Source: an uncultured Gammaproteobacteria bacterium (GTDB taxonomy: Bacteria > Pseudomonadota > Gammaproteobacteria > HK1). From it: DNA of 64,000 bases. Shown in pieces: positions 45,520 to 55,367 of the stretch. Location: the NCBI GenBank assembly GCA_947258715.1, contig CAMYJH010000003.1:98735-162734 (forward strand), written 5' to 3'. The position numbers and the translations under genes are program-made. Positions within the stretch are counted from its first letter, which is position 1, and each line of letters opens with the position of its first letter. Below the pieces are notes generated by a model that searched no databases, was not told the DNA's origin, and saw only the letters and a program-made list of their open reading frames with translations.

Positions 45520-46368
45520 TCAGTCCAGTTCTTTTCTCAGCTTCAGGATCACGTCTTTGGTTTCGTGGGGCTGCACGCTGGCGGCGCGTATGAGATCGTC
45601 GAAATGCTTGGTCAGCACGCGGATGTGCTCGTTAGCTCTGAAAACGAGGAACATGTCGCCCAGATACAAAGCCGCTTTCAATGGTCCAAAAATCGTCAGC
45701 GGGCTCGAATAGCGATTGAGCCCGTCGAAAAGAAACCAGCGCAGGGTCGGATAAAGCTCCTCAAGTAGCTCTGCCATGCTGTCGAGCTGAGCCCGGCGCA
45801 CAGCGATGGGCAGCTTCCTCCAGATACCTTCGCCACGGGCGAAAGACTCCAGCGACTGCACCGGGCTGCATACCTCCAGGTCCGTTTCCGGCCGGCGGCT
45901 GTAAGCCAGTCGCGCCTCCGCCAGCTCGATTCGCGCCTCGGGACGCAGCGGAAGTCGTCCCTGATATTCGAAACGAATTACTTCTTCGGTCTTGAGCAGA
46001 TCGGGAATGGTGGAGGGCACATATCGGATCTTGTATCCCGCTGCTTCCGCATGCCATTGATAAAGCCTGGGATCGGCCAGCGAGCCCGCGCCGTGCTCGA
46101 CGGCCACCGCCTCGTTGACCACGTCGGCGCCGAGCTGGCCCTCCTGGGTTAGGCCGAGAAGCCAGTCCACGCTTACCTGCGCGCTGCGAGCGATGGCGAC
46201 AATGGTCTCCGCCCGCGGCAGCCGCTTTCCGTGCTTGGCCAGAAGCTGCGACAGAGTCGAGCGATCGGTACCGACCTGGGTGGCGAAGGCCGTCTTGCTC
46301 AGGCCCGAGTGCTCGATGACAGACCGCAACCGCTGGCGAAAATTATCCAGGGTTTCGCGCTTACCCAA
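45520..46368 (-). CDS. XRE-family transcription regulator with ligand domain
   Basis: A 282-residue protein. An N-terminal XRE/Cro helix-turn-helix (about 8-70: LSKTAFATQVGTDRSTLSQLL) is followed by a C-terminal domain of unknown fold with a CSPVQSLESFARGEGIWRKLP stretch. It likely regulates its own operon with the PhnD-like gene and perhaps the divergent desaturase. A GCATA-N9-TATGC inverted repeat lies in the shared promoter region. Confidence 0.82.
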   Translation of the reverse strand: MGKRETLDNFRQRLRSVIEHSGLSKTAFATQVGTDRSTLSQLLAKHGKRLPRAETIVAIARSAQVSVDWLLGLTQEGQLGADVVNEAVAVEHGAGSLADPRLYQWHAEAAGYKIRYVPSTIPDLLKTEEVIRFEYQGRLPLRPEARIELAEARLAYSRRPETDLEVCSPVQSLESFARGEGIWRKLPIAVRRAQLDSMAELLEELYPTLRWFLFDGLNRYSSPLTIFGPLKAALYLGDMFLVFRANEHIRVLTKHFDDLIRAASVQPHETKDVILKLRKELD

Positions 46369-46408
46369 TTTATCTCTCCTTTCAGTCCTAATCTGAATTA
46401 TTTTTACC

Positions 46409-46427
46409 GCATATGTTGCGATTATGC
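46409..46427. promoter_or_regulatory. inverted repeat, candidate operator of the XRE regulator
   Basis: GCATA-N9-TATGC within the AT-rich gap between the divergent XRE and desaturase genes, 41 bases before the regulator start. The match is short, so this is only a candidate. Confidence 0.3.
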
Positions 46428-46566
46428 ATCGTTTTTTACATTACGCTGCGAATTGTCCCGTTTTATGCGCGAACGCCCGTTGCGCGTCCGATCCCGCCTC
46501 GTAGCCTGGAAGCCAACGACATCATGGCGGTGATGTGACAACAGGACCCGATTCCCGGAGGCGCGT

Positions 46567-47442
46567 TTGAACGGGACTGGAAGCAAGCGCTGGGAGTGGC
46601 CGACTCTTGCCGTCGCCGCGGTCATTTATCTTGCTTTTGGCGCTCTGACCCTGAATCACGAGGCACTGCCCTGGTGGGCGCTGGTGCTCGCGGGGGGCTA
46701 TATCACCGCTTGGCACGGTTCCCTCCAGCACGAGGTGGTTCACGGCCACCCCACCCCGTCCCGGGCGCTGAACGAGCTGCTGGTGTTCCCAAGCCTGTGG
46801 CTGTGGCTGCCGTTTCCCCTCTATCGTCAAACCCACTTGAGGCACCATGACACCGGCGTTATCACCGATCCGGTGGAGGATCCCGAGTCTTTCTACCTGA
46901 CCCGATCCGGGTGGAAGGCCTGCGGCAACCTGCGCCGGCTTTTCCTGATCGCCAACAACACGCTCATCGGGCGCCTGCTTATTGGCCCCGTGGTCTGCGT
47001 CAAAGGCCTGATCGAGAGAGAGGGCCGCCAGTTCTTGAAGCGAGACTTTTCGAACGCCCGGATTTGGATCATGCACGCTGCCAGCGGTGCGCTGGTTATT
47101 GGATGGGCTTGTGGCATCTGCGGACTGAGCGTGCTCGAGTACATTTTCTGCTTTGCGTATCCCGGCATTTCCCTGACCCTGCTGAGATCTTTTGCTGAGC
47201 ACCAGGCGAGCTTTGATCACGAAGAGCGCACAGTAATGGTCGACAGCGGCCGGCTGATGTCGCTGCTCTACCTCAACAACAACCTGCACGCGGTTCACCA
47301 CGCTGAGCCGGGGGTAGCCTGGTATCAGTTGCCCGCGCGGGCGCGAGAATACCCGCGAGACCGGTATGTATTCCGAGGATACGGCGAAATTTTCGCCCGA
47401 TATCTTTTCAGGCCGAAGGAGCCGGTGGAATTTCCGCTGTAA
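46567..47442 (+). CDS. fatty acid desaturase / hydroxylase family protein
   Basis: A 291-residue membrane di-iron enzyme. The three His boxes are complete: HEVVHGH, HLRHHD and NNLHAVHH, with an extra AEHQ. About four membrane helices. It starts at a TTG with GGAGG six bases upstream; no ATG is in range. Relatives include fatty acid desaturases and carotenoid-type hydroxylases, so the substrate is open. It converges on the MttB-family gene. Confidence 0.85.
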   Translation: MNGTGSKRWEWPTLAVAAVIYLAFGALTLNHEALPWWALVLAGGYITAWHGSLQHEVVHGHPTPSRALNELLVFPSLWLWLPFPLYRQTHLRHHDTGVITDPVEDPESFYLTRSGWKACGNLRRLFLIANNTLIGRLLIGPVVCVKGLIEREGRQFLKRDFSNARIWIMHAASGALVIGWACGICGLSVLEYIFCFAYPGISLTLLRSFAEHQASFDHEERTVMVDSGRLMSLLYLNNNLHAVHHAEPGVAWYQLPARAREYPRDRYVFRGYGEIFARYLFRPKEPVEFPL

Positions 47443-47460
47443 TTGAAACGCAAGTTACCG

Positions 47461-48999
47461 TCAGGTCTCGATTGCTCCGCCCTCTGCCTTTCGTCTGCTT
47501 ACAAAGGCGTCGAGCTCCTCCCTCCGCGCGGGGTCCAGCACCGGCTCCTCGTAATCCGCAAGGATCGCCTTATACAAGGTGTGCGCTCTCTCGGTGGCGG
47601 TGCGTGCGCCGGACTGCTGCCAGTTTTCGAAGTTGCTCCAGTCGGAAACTAAGGGCGGGTAAAATACGGTTTCATAACGAGCGAGCGTGTGCTGAGCGCC
47701 GAAGAAATGTCCTCCGGGCCCGACCTCGCGAATGGCGTCGAGCCCGAGCGTCTCGTCATTGACGTCTATGCGCTTGAGCACTTCCGCCATCATTTGTAAC
47801 AGCTCTGCATCCAGCACCATTTTTTCGAAAGAAGCGCAGAGCCCGCCCTCCATCCACCCCGCGCCGTGCATCACCATGTTGGCGTGGCCCATGACTGCGC
47901 CCCACAGCGACATCTCGGACTCGTACGCCGCCTGGGCATCAACCACATTGGCGGCGTTGGCGTTGGATGATCGGTAAGGCAGCCCGTACCGCCGTGCCAG
48001 CTGACCGCTTGCCAGGGCGGCCTGCGTGTACTCAGGCGTGCCGAACGCCGGAGCCCCGGTTTTCATGTCCACGTTGGAAGTGAATCCGCCGTACATGCAG
48101 GGCGCGCCAGGACTAACAATTTGCGCGAATACTATGCCGGCAAGCGCCTCGGCGTTTTGCAGCGCCAGCGCCCCGGCGATGGTCGCGGGCGCCATGGCCC
48201 CAGCAAGCGTGAACGGCGTGATCACCACGATTTGATTGTGACGCGCCATCTCGATGACGCCCTCGAGCATTGGGCCGTCGATGCGAAGCGGCGAGCTGGA
48301 ATTCACAATCGTGAAAAGGCTCGGCTGCTTTAAAAGCTGTTGCTCGGAAATGCCGCGCGCGATGCGCGCCATCTCGATTCCGTCGAGTATCCGGGTGCGC
48401 CCGAGCGAGTAGGCGTGGAAGGCTTTGTCCGTGAGAGTCGCAAAGGCATGCAGCGCGTCCAGGTGTCGCGTTTCCGGCGGCAAGTCCACGGGCTCCACCG
48501 GATAACCGCCGCAAAAATGCACCACGTTCAGGCACTGGGCCAGCTTCACCAAATTTAGGTAATCGGCGAAATTGCCTGGCCGTCTGCCGCGTTCCAAATC
48601 CGAAACGTTGGGCGCGCTGGCGACGGTAGCGAAGTTGATGTGGTTTCCGCCAAAGGTGAGATCGTGTTCCGGATTGCGCGTATGCAATGTGTACTGCGAT
48701 GGCGCGCGTGAAACGCTCTCCTCCACCAATGCGCGGTCGAAGCGAACCATCTGTGAGCCGGCATCCACGTCGGCGCCCGCGCGGCGAAGAATATCCAAGG
48801 CTTCGGGAAGCAGAAACGCGATGCCGATGTCTTCGAGGATCTCCACCGAGGCCCGATGAATCCTTTCCACCTCTTCGGCGCTCAACACCTCGATGGGCGA
48901 ATAGGGATTGCGAAGCCGCGTCCAGGGCCGCTGTGAGATTCCGCCACGGGCCGAGAACTTGCGGCCGGCACGCCCGCCTCCGGTTCGTTGGATCATCAT
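47461..48999 (-). CDS. MttB-family methyltransferase without pyrrolysine
   Basis: A 512-residue protein of the trimethylamine methyltransferase (MttB) family: LRNPYSPIEVLSAEEVERIH, APNVSDLERGRRPG, GSGAPCMYGG-like region PGAPCMYGGFTS and WMEGGLCASFEKMVLD. No in-frame TAG occurs, so this is the non-pyrrolysine group, some members of which demethylate glycine betaine or similar quaternary amines. The start is one of two ATGs (48999 or 48996) after GGGGGTGGG. It is divergent from a peptide-type ABC transporter, a plausible supplier of its substrate. No corrinoid protein gene is visible beside it. Confidence 0.85.
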   Translation of the reverse strand: MMIQRTGGGRAGRKFSARGGISQRPWTRLRNPYSPIEVLSAEEVERIHRASVEILEDIGIAFLLPEALDILRRAGADVDAGSQMVRFDRALVEESVSRAPSQYTLHTRNPEHDLTFGGNHINFATVASAPNVSDLERGRRPGNFADYLNLVKLAQCLNVVHFCGGYPVEPVDLPPETRHLDALHAFATLTDKAFHAYSLGRTRILDGIEMARIARGISEQQLLKQPSLFTIVNSSSPLRIDGPMLEGVIEMARHNQIVVITPFTLAGAMAPATIAGALALQNAEALAGIVFAQIVSPGAPCMYGGFTSNVDMKTGAPAFGTPEYTQAALASGQLARRYGLPYRSSNANAANVVDAQAAYESEMSLWGAVMGHANMVMHGAGWMEGGLCASFEKMVLDAELLQMMAEVLKRIDVNDETLGLDAIREVGPGGHFFGAQHTLARYETVFYPPLVSDWSNFENWQQSGARTATERAHTLYKAILADYEEPVLDPARREELDAFVSRRKAEGGAIET

Positions 49000-49330
49000 C
49001 CCACCCCCTGATGGCAGAGAACGCCGTATGCTAGCCGCGAACCACGGGCGCTTAAAGGTACTGCAGATGCGAAATCTAGCTCTCTTCCGGGGTAATCTGG
49101 GAGTGGTGAGGGGAGACGAAATCTGCGCGATGACGACCACCGTATTCATCTCTGCGATGATCCGGGGTCGCGTCGTTGCAGTGGCCTTTACAATGGGCTA
49201 AGGTGCCAGCTGCCGAAAAGTTAGTACTTTCCTCGACAATCCGAATTCGGCCGCGCCCACCCCCCCCCTTGCGCGGCGTCCGCGTCCGAATTCCGCACCA
49301 AAAAACGAGATAACGGAGGACGTCTCAATC
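49000..49330. other. intergenic region between mttB-like gene and ABC transporter operon
   Basis: 331 bases with both promoters. Contains a ten-base palindrome CCGAATTCGG (49241-49250) and a run of nine C (49260-49268). An AACGGAGGACG ribosome site precedes the binding-protein ATG. No gene seen. Confidence 0.5.
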
Positions 49331-51028
49331 ATGGCGAAAAAAGACCGAAAGTTCCCGTACCTTCGTACGGGGGAACGAAAGAAATATCCCCACCCCTACA
49401 TCCCGGAGCTTGAGGATGATCTGCGAAAGGGGAAGATTTCCCGCCGCGACTTCCTCTGGACCTCGACCATGCTCGGCCTCTCCGCCACCACCGCGTATAC
49501 CATCGCCGGCGCGATTACAGGTCAGTCTATGGTTCCGTCCGCGCAGGCGGCGATGAAGAAGGGCGGTGTGCTGAAGTGCGCGATGCGCGTCCAGGAGATG
49601 ACCGACCCTTCGACTTTTGACTGGGTGCCGAAGTCCAACGTTTCGCGTCAAATCGTCGAGTACATGACCATCACCGGCCCGGACAACATCACCCGGCCGT
49701 ATCTTGCGGAGAGCTGGAAGGCTTCCGACGATCTCAAGACCTGGACCTTCAATCTGCGCAAGGGCATCAAGTGGTCCAACGGCGACGAGTTCAACGCCGA
49801 CGATGTGGTATTCAACCTCGAGCGTTGGCTGAACCCTGACACGGGCTCGTCCAACATCGGCCTGTTCGCCTCCATGGTGGAGGAAGTCGAGGGCTCCGAC
49901 GGTAAGAAGACGAAGAGGATGATGTCCGGCGCGGTGGAGAAGATCGACTCGCACACGGTGCGCCTCTACCTGAATCGCGCCGAGCTCTCCATCCCGGAAA
50001 ACTTCTACAACTATCCCACCGCCATCGTGCATCGGAAGTTTGAGGAGATGGGCGGCGACCTGAGCAAGAATCCCGTCGGCACCGGCCCCTACGAGCTGGC
50101 CGAGTACCGAATCGGCGAGAAGGCGGTGCTGAAAAAGCGCGGCAGCTACTGGGGCGGCGACGTGAGCCTCGACGCCATCCAGTACATCGATCTCGGCGAC
50201 GACAAGGGCGCCGCTATCGGCGCGCTGGCTTCGAATCAGGTGGATCTGGTTTACGAGCTTTTCGTCGACCAGCTGGACGTGATCAAGGCGATTCCCAACG
50301 TGCAGCTGTTTGAAGCCATCACCGCGCAAACGGCGGTCGCGCGCATGCAGGTGACGCAGAAGCCCTTCGACAACAAGATGCTTCGTCAGGCAATTCAGGC
50401 GTCGGTCGACCATGCCAGGGTGCTGGAGCTGGCCTACCGCGGGCGCGGCGCGCCGGCGGAAGACCACCACGTGGCGCCGATTCATCCCGAGTACTTCAAG
50501 CTGCCGGCGCTGAAGCAGGACCTGGAAAAGGCCAGGCAGCTCTACAAGGAGTCGGGACACAAAGGCGAGCTGGCCATCGATACCAATAATGACTCGAAGT
50601 GGGAAGTCGACGCGGTTCAGGCCATGGTGGAAATGTGGAAGGCCGCGGGTATCAACGTGAAGATCAACGTCATGCCGGGCAGCCAGTACTGGAAGACCTG
50701 GGACAAGACCCCCTTCGGTATGACCGGCTGGACCCACCGTCCGCTGGGCGTGATGGTGCTGAACCTGGGCTACCGCTCCGGCGTGCCCTGGAACGAATCC
50801 AAGTACAACAACCCGGCGTTCGATGCAGCGCTGGACGACGCGGGCGCGACGCTGGACGTCGCCGAGCGCAAAAAGAAGATGGAGAAGGTGGAGAAAATCC
50901 TGCAGGAGGACGCAGTCATCGCGCAGCCGCTTTGGCGGTCGGTATTTACCGCTGGCAGCACCAAAGTGCACGGCTTCAAGATGCACCCCACCATTTATCA
51001 TCAGCTCAACGACGTCGCGGTAGGCTAA
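49331..51028 (+). CDS. ABC transporter family 5 substrate-binding protein, Tat-exported
   Basis: A 565-residue periplasmic binding protein of the peptide/nickel/opine class (SBP_bac_5). It has a long charged N-region, then a twin-arginine signal SRRDFLWTS near residue 37, and a cleavage site around [10 protein letters not shown]. Conserved: [31 protein letters not shown] region at about 115-150, given as landmarks only. Tat export suggests folding before transport. First gene of an operon with two permeases and a fused ATPase. The ligand cannot be read from sequence. Confidence 0.92.
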   Translation: MAKKDRKFPYLRTGERKKYPHPYIPELEDDLRKGKISRRDFLWTSTMLGLSATTAYTIAGAITGQSMVPSAQAAMKKGGVLKCAMRVQEMTDPSTFDWVPKSNVSRQIVEYMTITGPDNITRPYLAESWKASDDLKTWTFNLRKGIKWSNGDEFNADDVVFNLERWLNPDTGSSNIGLFASMVEEVEGSDGKKTKRMMSGAVEKIDSHTVRLYLNRAELSIPENFYNYPTAIVHRKFEEMGGDLSKNPVGTGPYELAEYRIGEKAVLKKRGSYWGGDVSLDAIQYIDLGDDKGAAIGALASNQVDLVYELFVDQLDVIKAIPNVQLFEAITAQTAVARMQVTQKPFDNKMLRQAIQASVDHARVLELAYRGRGAPAEDHHVAPIHPEYFKLPALKQDLEKARQLYKESGHKGELAIDTNNDSKWEVDAVQAMVEMWKAAGINVKINVMPGSQYWKTWDKTPFGMTGWTHRPLGVMVLNLGYRSGVPWNESKYNNPAFDAALDDAGATLDVAERKKKMEKVEKILQEDAVIAQPLWRSVFTAGSTKVHGFKMHPTIYHQLNDVAVG

Positions 51029-51045
51029 GTCGTAACCGTTGACCA

Positions 51046-51073
51046 CCGGGGAGGCGCGAAAGCGCCTCCCCGG
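51046..51073 (+). other. perfect 12-bp hairpin between binding protein and permease genes
   Basis: A 12-base-pair GC-rich stem (51046-51057 with 51062-51073) closed by a GAAA tetraloop, 18 bases after the binding-protein stop. No T-run follows. Such hairpins in ABC operons protect the upstream mRNA and lower downstream expression, giving excess binding protein. Confidence 0.8.
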
Positions 51074-51208
51074 GAGGGTCCGCGCGCGGCGGAGGCCCGG
51101 CTATTCGAGGCGGGCGGGGAACGCGCGGCGCCGCGGCCGACGGTAACGCAAAATTCTTCAAATGAGCGGAGACTCTAATCACCGCTGGCTGGGGGGAGGC
51201 GCCATTCC

Positions 51209-52141
51209 ATGCTGATATTTGTCTTGAAGCGCATCGGATTCATGCTGCTCACCATGGTGGTGGTGTCGATCCTCCTGTTCCTTCTGCTGGAGATTGACAT
51301 AAGAGGTGTGGCCACCATGGTGCTCGGACCCTACTCGTCCGAGGAGCAGAGGGATATCTGGCTGCAGCAGAACGGATACCTGGATCCTCTATACGAGCGC
51401 TACCTGCGATGGCTCGGCAACTTCGTTACCGGGGACTTCGGCGAATCCATCCGCTTCAAGACCCCGGTGTCGGAGATCCTTTGGCCGCGTCTGTGGAACA
51501 CGGCAATCCTCGGATTCTGGACCTTCGCCGTAATGATTCCCATCTCCCTCATTCTCGGCATTCTGGCGGGGATGAACGAAGGCTCCAAGCTCGACCGGTC
51601 TATTTCCGTCACCAGCATCATCACCACCTCGGTTCCCGAATTTGCCAGCGCGGTCTTTCTCTCCACTATTTTTGTTTTCTGGTGGAAGCTGCTTCCGGGC
51701 ACCAGCAGCATGTCTGACGGATTCAACTTCAGGGAGCTGATGCTGCCGGTCATGGTGCTGGTAATTTATGACTTCGGATATGTCGCGCGAATGACCCGCG
51801 CTTCCATGGCCGAGGTCATGACCACTCACTACATACGCACCGCGGTGCTCAAAGGACTGCCATACCGCAAAGTGATTCTCAAGCATGCGTTACGGAACGC
51901 GCTGATCGCGCCTTTCACCGTAATCATGCTGCAGATCAACTGGCTGCTCTCCGGAGTCATCGTGGTGGAGTTCGCGTTCGCGTACAAGGGCTTTGGCGCG
52001 CTGCTGCTGGAAGCATCACTCACCAGCGACATCTTCATGATCGAGGCCTGCGCCATGGTGGCGGTGTTCGTCGCCGTGGCCACGCAAACGATAGCGGATG
52101 TCGGGTACACCTACCTGAACCCGCGCATCCGCTTCAGCTGA
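51209..52141 (+). CDS. ABC transporter permease (DppB type)
   Basis: A 310-residue inner-membrane permease with six helices. The N-terminal helix is followed by a periplasmic stretch and the GNFVTGDFGESIRFKTPV region typical of DppB/OppB. The coupling EAA-like loop is TAVLKGLPYRKVILKHALRNALI. Partner of the next permease, which starts 15 bases downstream. The 180-base leader after the binding-protein gene contains the hairpin. Confidence 0.92.
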   Translation: MLIFVLKRIGFMLLTMVVVSILLFLLLEIDIRGVATMVLGPYSSEEQRDIWLQQNGYLDPLYERYLRWLGNFVTGDFGESIRFKTPVSEILWPRLWNTAILGFWTFAVMIPISLILGILAGMNEGSKLDRSISVTSIITTSVPEFASAVFLSTIFVFWWKLLPGTSSMSDGFNFRELMLPVMVLVIYDFGYVARMTRASMAEVMTTHYIRTAVLKGLPYRKVILKHALRNALIAPFTVIMLQINWLLSGVIVVEFAFAYKGFGALLLEASLTSDIFMIEACAMVAVFVAVATQTIADVGYTYLNPRIRFS

Positions 52142-52156
52142 GGGGAGGACGCTTAG

Positions 52157-53065
52157 GTGGCTAATTCGACGACGACTACCCTCCCGGCTCAGACCACCGG
52201 CGCAGCTTTAATGCGCGCGCTGAAATCCTTCGCCCTGCTGAGAGAAAGCTGGGTCGGCATGTTCGGCGCCGGGATCATTCTGTTATGGGCTCTGATGGCT
52301 ATATTTGCGCCGCTGCTCGCGCCCTACGAGCCCAACGCCACGCTGCTGGCCTACCAGCGTCCGCCCTGGTGGCCCGGCATGGAGGTGGCCGAGGGCACTC
52401 CGACTTTCCTTCTGGGCACCGATCACGTGGGCCGCGATATCCTTTCCCGAATCGTTTATGGATCGCAGACAGTGTTGATTTACGCGCCCCTGGCGACCTT
52501 CTGCGCCTATGCGGTCGGAATTTTGATGGGCCTCGCCGCCGGCTATTACCGCGGATGGGTGGACGACGTCCTTTCGCGTATTGCCGACATCATTCTCTCG
52601 TTTCCGGTTCTGGTGCTGTACGTCATTATTATCGCCACCTTCGGCGCCTCGCCGGTCAATATCGTGGTGGCCATTATTTTTGCCAGCAGCCCGGGCATTA
52701 TGCGTATCGTCCGCGGTCTCGTACTCGACCTGCGCAATCGGGATTACGTGGCTGCGGCCCAAACCCGGGGCGAGAGCTCGTGGCGCATCATGCTGGTGGA
52801 AATTCTGCCCAACGCTCGCGGACCGCTGATCGTCGACGCGTGCTTAAGGCTTGGCTACGTGATCATTACCATCGGCGTGCTGGGCTTTCTCGGTCTGGGA
52901 ATGCCACCGCCCGACCCCGACTGGGGCGGGATGGTCAACGAGACCCGTCAGATCGCGCTGGCGTTTCCGCATATGACGCTCTTTCCCTGCATCGCCATCT
53001 CCTCGCTGATCCTCGGCTTCAATTTGCTGGCAGACGGCTTGCGGGAGATTTCGTTGAGGGATTGA
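52157..53065 (+). CDS. ABC transporter permease (DppC type)
   Basis: A 302-residue permease with six helices. The periplasmic GTDHVGRDILSRIVYGSQ is a hallmark of DppC/OppC. The coupling loop is AAQTRGESSWRIMLVEILPN. It pairs with the DppB-type permease to form the pore. A 130-base gap with an inverted repeat separates it from the ATPase gene. Confidence 0.92.
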   Translation: MANSTTTTLPAQTTGAALMRALKSFALLRESWVGMFGAGIILLWALMAIFAPLLAPYEPNATLLAYQRPPWWPGMEVAEGTPTFLLGTDHVGRDILSRIVYGSQTVLIYAPLATFCAYAVGILMGLAAGYYRGWVDDVLSRIADIILSFPVLVLYVIIIATFGASPVNIVVAIIFASSPGIMRIVRGLVLDLRNRDYVAAAQTRGESSWRIMLVEILPNARGPLIVDACLRLGYVIITIGVLGFLGLGMPPPDPDWGGMVNETRQIALAFPHMTLFPCIAISSLILGFNLLADGLREISLRD

Positions 53066-53073
53066 ATACTCCG

Positions 53074-53123
53074 ATATCGTATATTGGAATACTTCCTGCC
53101 TCCCGAAATACGACATACGATAT
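53074..53123. repeat. inverted repeat in gap before fused ATPase
   Basis: ATATCGTAT (53074-53082) and ATACGATAT (53115-53123) are exact reverse complements separated by 32 bases. In RNA this would form a 9-bp AT-rich stem; in DNA it could be an operator. The gap holds no gene. Confidence 0.6.
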
Positions 53124-53195
53124 TTGCCAAACCGCGTAACGTCTGAAATCTGGAGTTCGAATCCCACGAGAGAGGCTGACGGATAGGTAAGCACA

Positions 53196-55322
53196 ATGGC
53201 TTTTAAGTTTGACGAAGGCGCGCCGGTTCTCGAGATCAAGGATCTCAATCTTTCCTACTGGACGCGTGCCGGCGAGATTCCCGCAGTGATCGACTTCTCC
53301 CTCACCGTTCACAAGGGCGAGAGCATCGGGCTGGTGGGAGAGTCCGGCTGCGGAAAGTCGACCGTTGCCATGGCCATCATGCAATACATGGGCAGCAACG
53401 GGACGATCAAGAGCGGCAGCATCAAGTTCAAAGGCGTGGAGCTCACCGAGCTCAACGAGGAAGAGCTGCGGCACCTCCGCGGCAAGCACATATCAATGAT
53501 CTACCAGGAGCCTTTCGCCGCGCTCAATCCGAGCCTCACGCTGGGAAATCAGCTCAAGGAAGTCCTGATCACCCACGAAGATCTCAGCGGCGCCGAGGCC
53601 TATGATCGTGCGGTACAGATGCTCACCGACGTGCGCCTGCCCGACCCCGAACGGGTCATGGCGGCTTATCCGCACCAGATTTCCGGCGGCCAGCAGCAGC
53701 GCGTCGTCATTGCCATGGGTCTGATGTCCAGCCCGTCCCTTCTGCTGCTTGACGAGCCCACCACCGCCCTCGACGTGACGGTTGAAGCGGGGATCACCAA
53801 GCTGATCGCCGAAATCAGCCGCAAGTTTGGCACCTCTCAGATATATATCTCGCACAACCTGGGGCTGATTCTCGAGGTCTGTGACCGCGTCTTCGTCATG
53901 TACTCCGGCGAGGTGGTGGAAGAAGGTACCATCAATTCACTCTTCACCTGGCCCAAGCATCCTTATACTCACGGCCTCTTCGGCTGCATTCCGCTGCCCA
54001 CCGCGGACAAGAACGCGTCGCCGCTTCAACCCATCCCCGGTCAGCTGCCGCTGCCCCACGAGCGCCCGCCCGGTTGCAACTTCGGCCCGCGGTGCGACTT
54101 CTTCCAGGACGGCCGCTGCGACCGCGGCGTTGTCGGCATGGATTCGGTCACGGGCACCAGCGCCACCGACCACCGGGTACGCTGCGTTCGCTGGACCGAG
54201 ATCGACTACGGCGCCGAGGTTGCGCATGGTGAAGCCAAGCAACCAATGGAGTTCGGCGACACGGTGCTCGAAGTGGACAACATGCAGAAGTACTACGAGG
54301 TCCATGACCGCTCGATCGCCGCCATCATCTCCGGCGAGAGTGTCAAGTTCGTCAAGGCAAACGAGGCGATCAACTTCAGCGCCCGCGAGGGCGAGACAGT
54401 CGCCATCGTCGGTGAGTCGGGCTGCGGCAAATCCACCTTTGCCAAAGTCCTCATGGGCCTTGAAACCGCCACCGAGGGAGCGGTGCGCCACGAAGGCAAG
54501 GACATCGCCGAGATCCCGGTGCGCGAGCGTGATCCCAAGCAGATCGGAAAGCTGCAAATGGTGTTCCAGAACCCGTTCGACACCCTGAACCCGAGCCATA
54601 CGGTTGGCGGCCAGATTGCCCGGGTGATCAAGAAGTTCGGCGTGGAGCAGGACAAGGACAAGATCCGCGACCGCGTCATGAAGCTACTGGACATCGTCAA
54701 GCTGCCGAGGGATTTTTACTACCGCAGACCGCGCCAGCTTTCGGGCGGCCAGAAGCAGCGCATCGGCATCGCCAGGGCTTTCGCCGGCAACCCCTCCATG
54801 GTTATCGCCGACGAGCCGGTTTCGGCGCTCGACGTCTCAGTGGCCGCGGCGGTCACCGAGCTGCTGATGGAGATCCAGCGCGAGCACAAGACCACGCTGC
54901 TGTTCATCAGTCACGATTTGAGCGTGGTGCGCTATTTGGCCGATCGCATTGTGGTGATGTATCTGGGACAGATCATGGAACGCGGCACGACCACAGAGAT
55001 ATTCGACCCGCCCTACCATCCGTATACCGAAGCCCTTCTCTCCGCGGTTCCGATCGCCGATCCAGAAGTCACCAAGCGGGAGATTCTGCTGGAGGGCAAT
55101 CTGCCCAGCGTGCTCAACCCGCCCAAGGGGTGCCCGTTCTCCACCCGCTGTCCGCGGAAGATTGGCAAGATTTGCGATGAGGATAGGCCGCCGGTGCAAA
55201 TGGCATCCGAAGGCCACGCGATTGCGTGCCACATACCTCTGGAAGAGCTGCGCCGGGTCGAGCCCGTCATCCGGGTGCCCCAGGAGGACGAGCGCGTGCA
55301 CGTGAAAGAAGCGAGCGCCTGA
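53196..55322 (+). CDS. fused double ABC ATPase (DppD-DppF type)
   Basis: A 708-residue protein carrying two full ATPase domains that are usually separate proteins. Domain 1 (about 5-265): Walker A GESGCGKS, signature SGGQQQR, Walker B LLLLDEP. Domain 2 (about 355-620): Walker A GESGCGKS, signature LSGGQKQR, Walker B MVIADEP. Each is followed by an oligopeptide-transporter C-terminal region with Cys-rich [11 protein letters not shown] and [11 protein letters not shown]. It powers the two upstream permeases. Confidence 0.93.
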   Translation: MAFKFDEGAPVLEIKDLNLSYWTRAGEIPAVIDFSLTVHKGESIGLVGESGCGKSTVAMAIMQYMGSNGTIKSGSIKFKGVELTELNEEELRHLRGKHISMIYQEPFAALNPSLTLGNQLKEVLITHEDLSGAEAYDRAVQMLTDVRLPDPERVMAAYPHQISGGQQQRVVIAMGLMSSPSLLLLDEPTTALDVTVEAGITKLIAEISRKFGTSQIYISHNLGLILEVCDRVFVMYSGEVVEEGTINSLFTWPKHPYTHGLFGCIPLPTADKNASPLQPIPGQLPLPHERPPGCNFGPRCDFFQDGRCDRGVVGMDSVTGTSATDHRVRCVRWTEIDYGAEVAHGEAKQPMEFGDTVLEVDNMQKYYEVHDRSIAAIISGESVKFVKANEAINFSAREGETVAIVGESGCGKSTFAKVLMGLETATEGAVRHEGKDIAEIPVRERDPKQIGKLQMVFQNPFDTLNPSHTVGGQIARVIKKFGVEQDKDKIRDRVMKLLDIVKLPRDFYYRRPRQLSGGQKQRIGIARAFAGNPSMVIADEPVSALDVSVAAAVTELLMEIQREHKTTLLFISHDLSVVRYLADRIVVMYLGQIMERGTTTEIFDPPYHPYTEALLSAVPIADPEVTKREILLEGNLPSVLNPPKGCPFSTRCPRKIGKICDEDRPPVQMASEGHAIACHIPLEELRRVEPVIRVPQEDERVHVKEASA

Positions 55323-55367
55323 TTCGGCTTAGCGGCCAGTTACGCTGCGCCCGCGGGATAACTATTT

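Noticed and set aside
49260..49268. Run of nine C as a phase-variable promoter tract
   Set aside because: Possible in principle, but nothing else supports phase variation; assembly or sequencing length error is as likely.
49325..51046. A 573-codon open frame on the minus strand across the binding-protein gene
   Set aside because: It is antisense to a clear SBP with a Tat signal; long antisense frames are common in GC-rich coding DNA and the product resembles no family.
53140..53175. A tRNA T-arm-like word (GGAGTTCGAATCCCA) in the gap before the fused ATPase gene
   Set aside because: No matching acceptor, D or anticodon arms around it and the stem does not pair properly; treated as chance.
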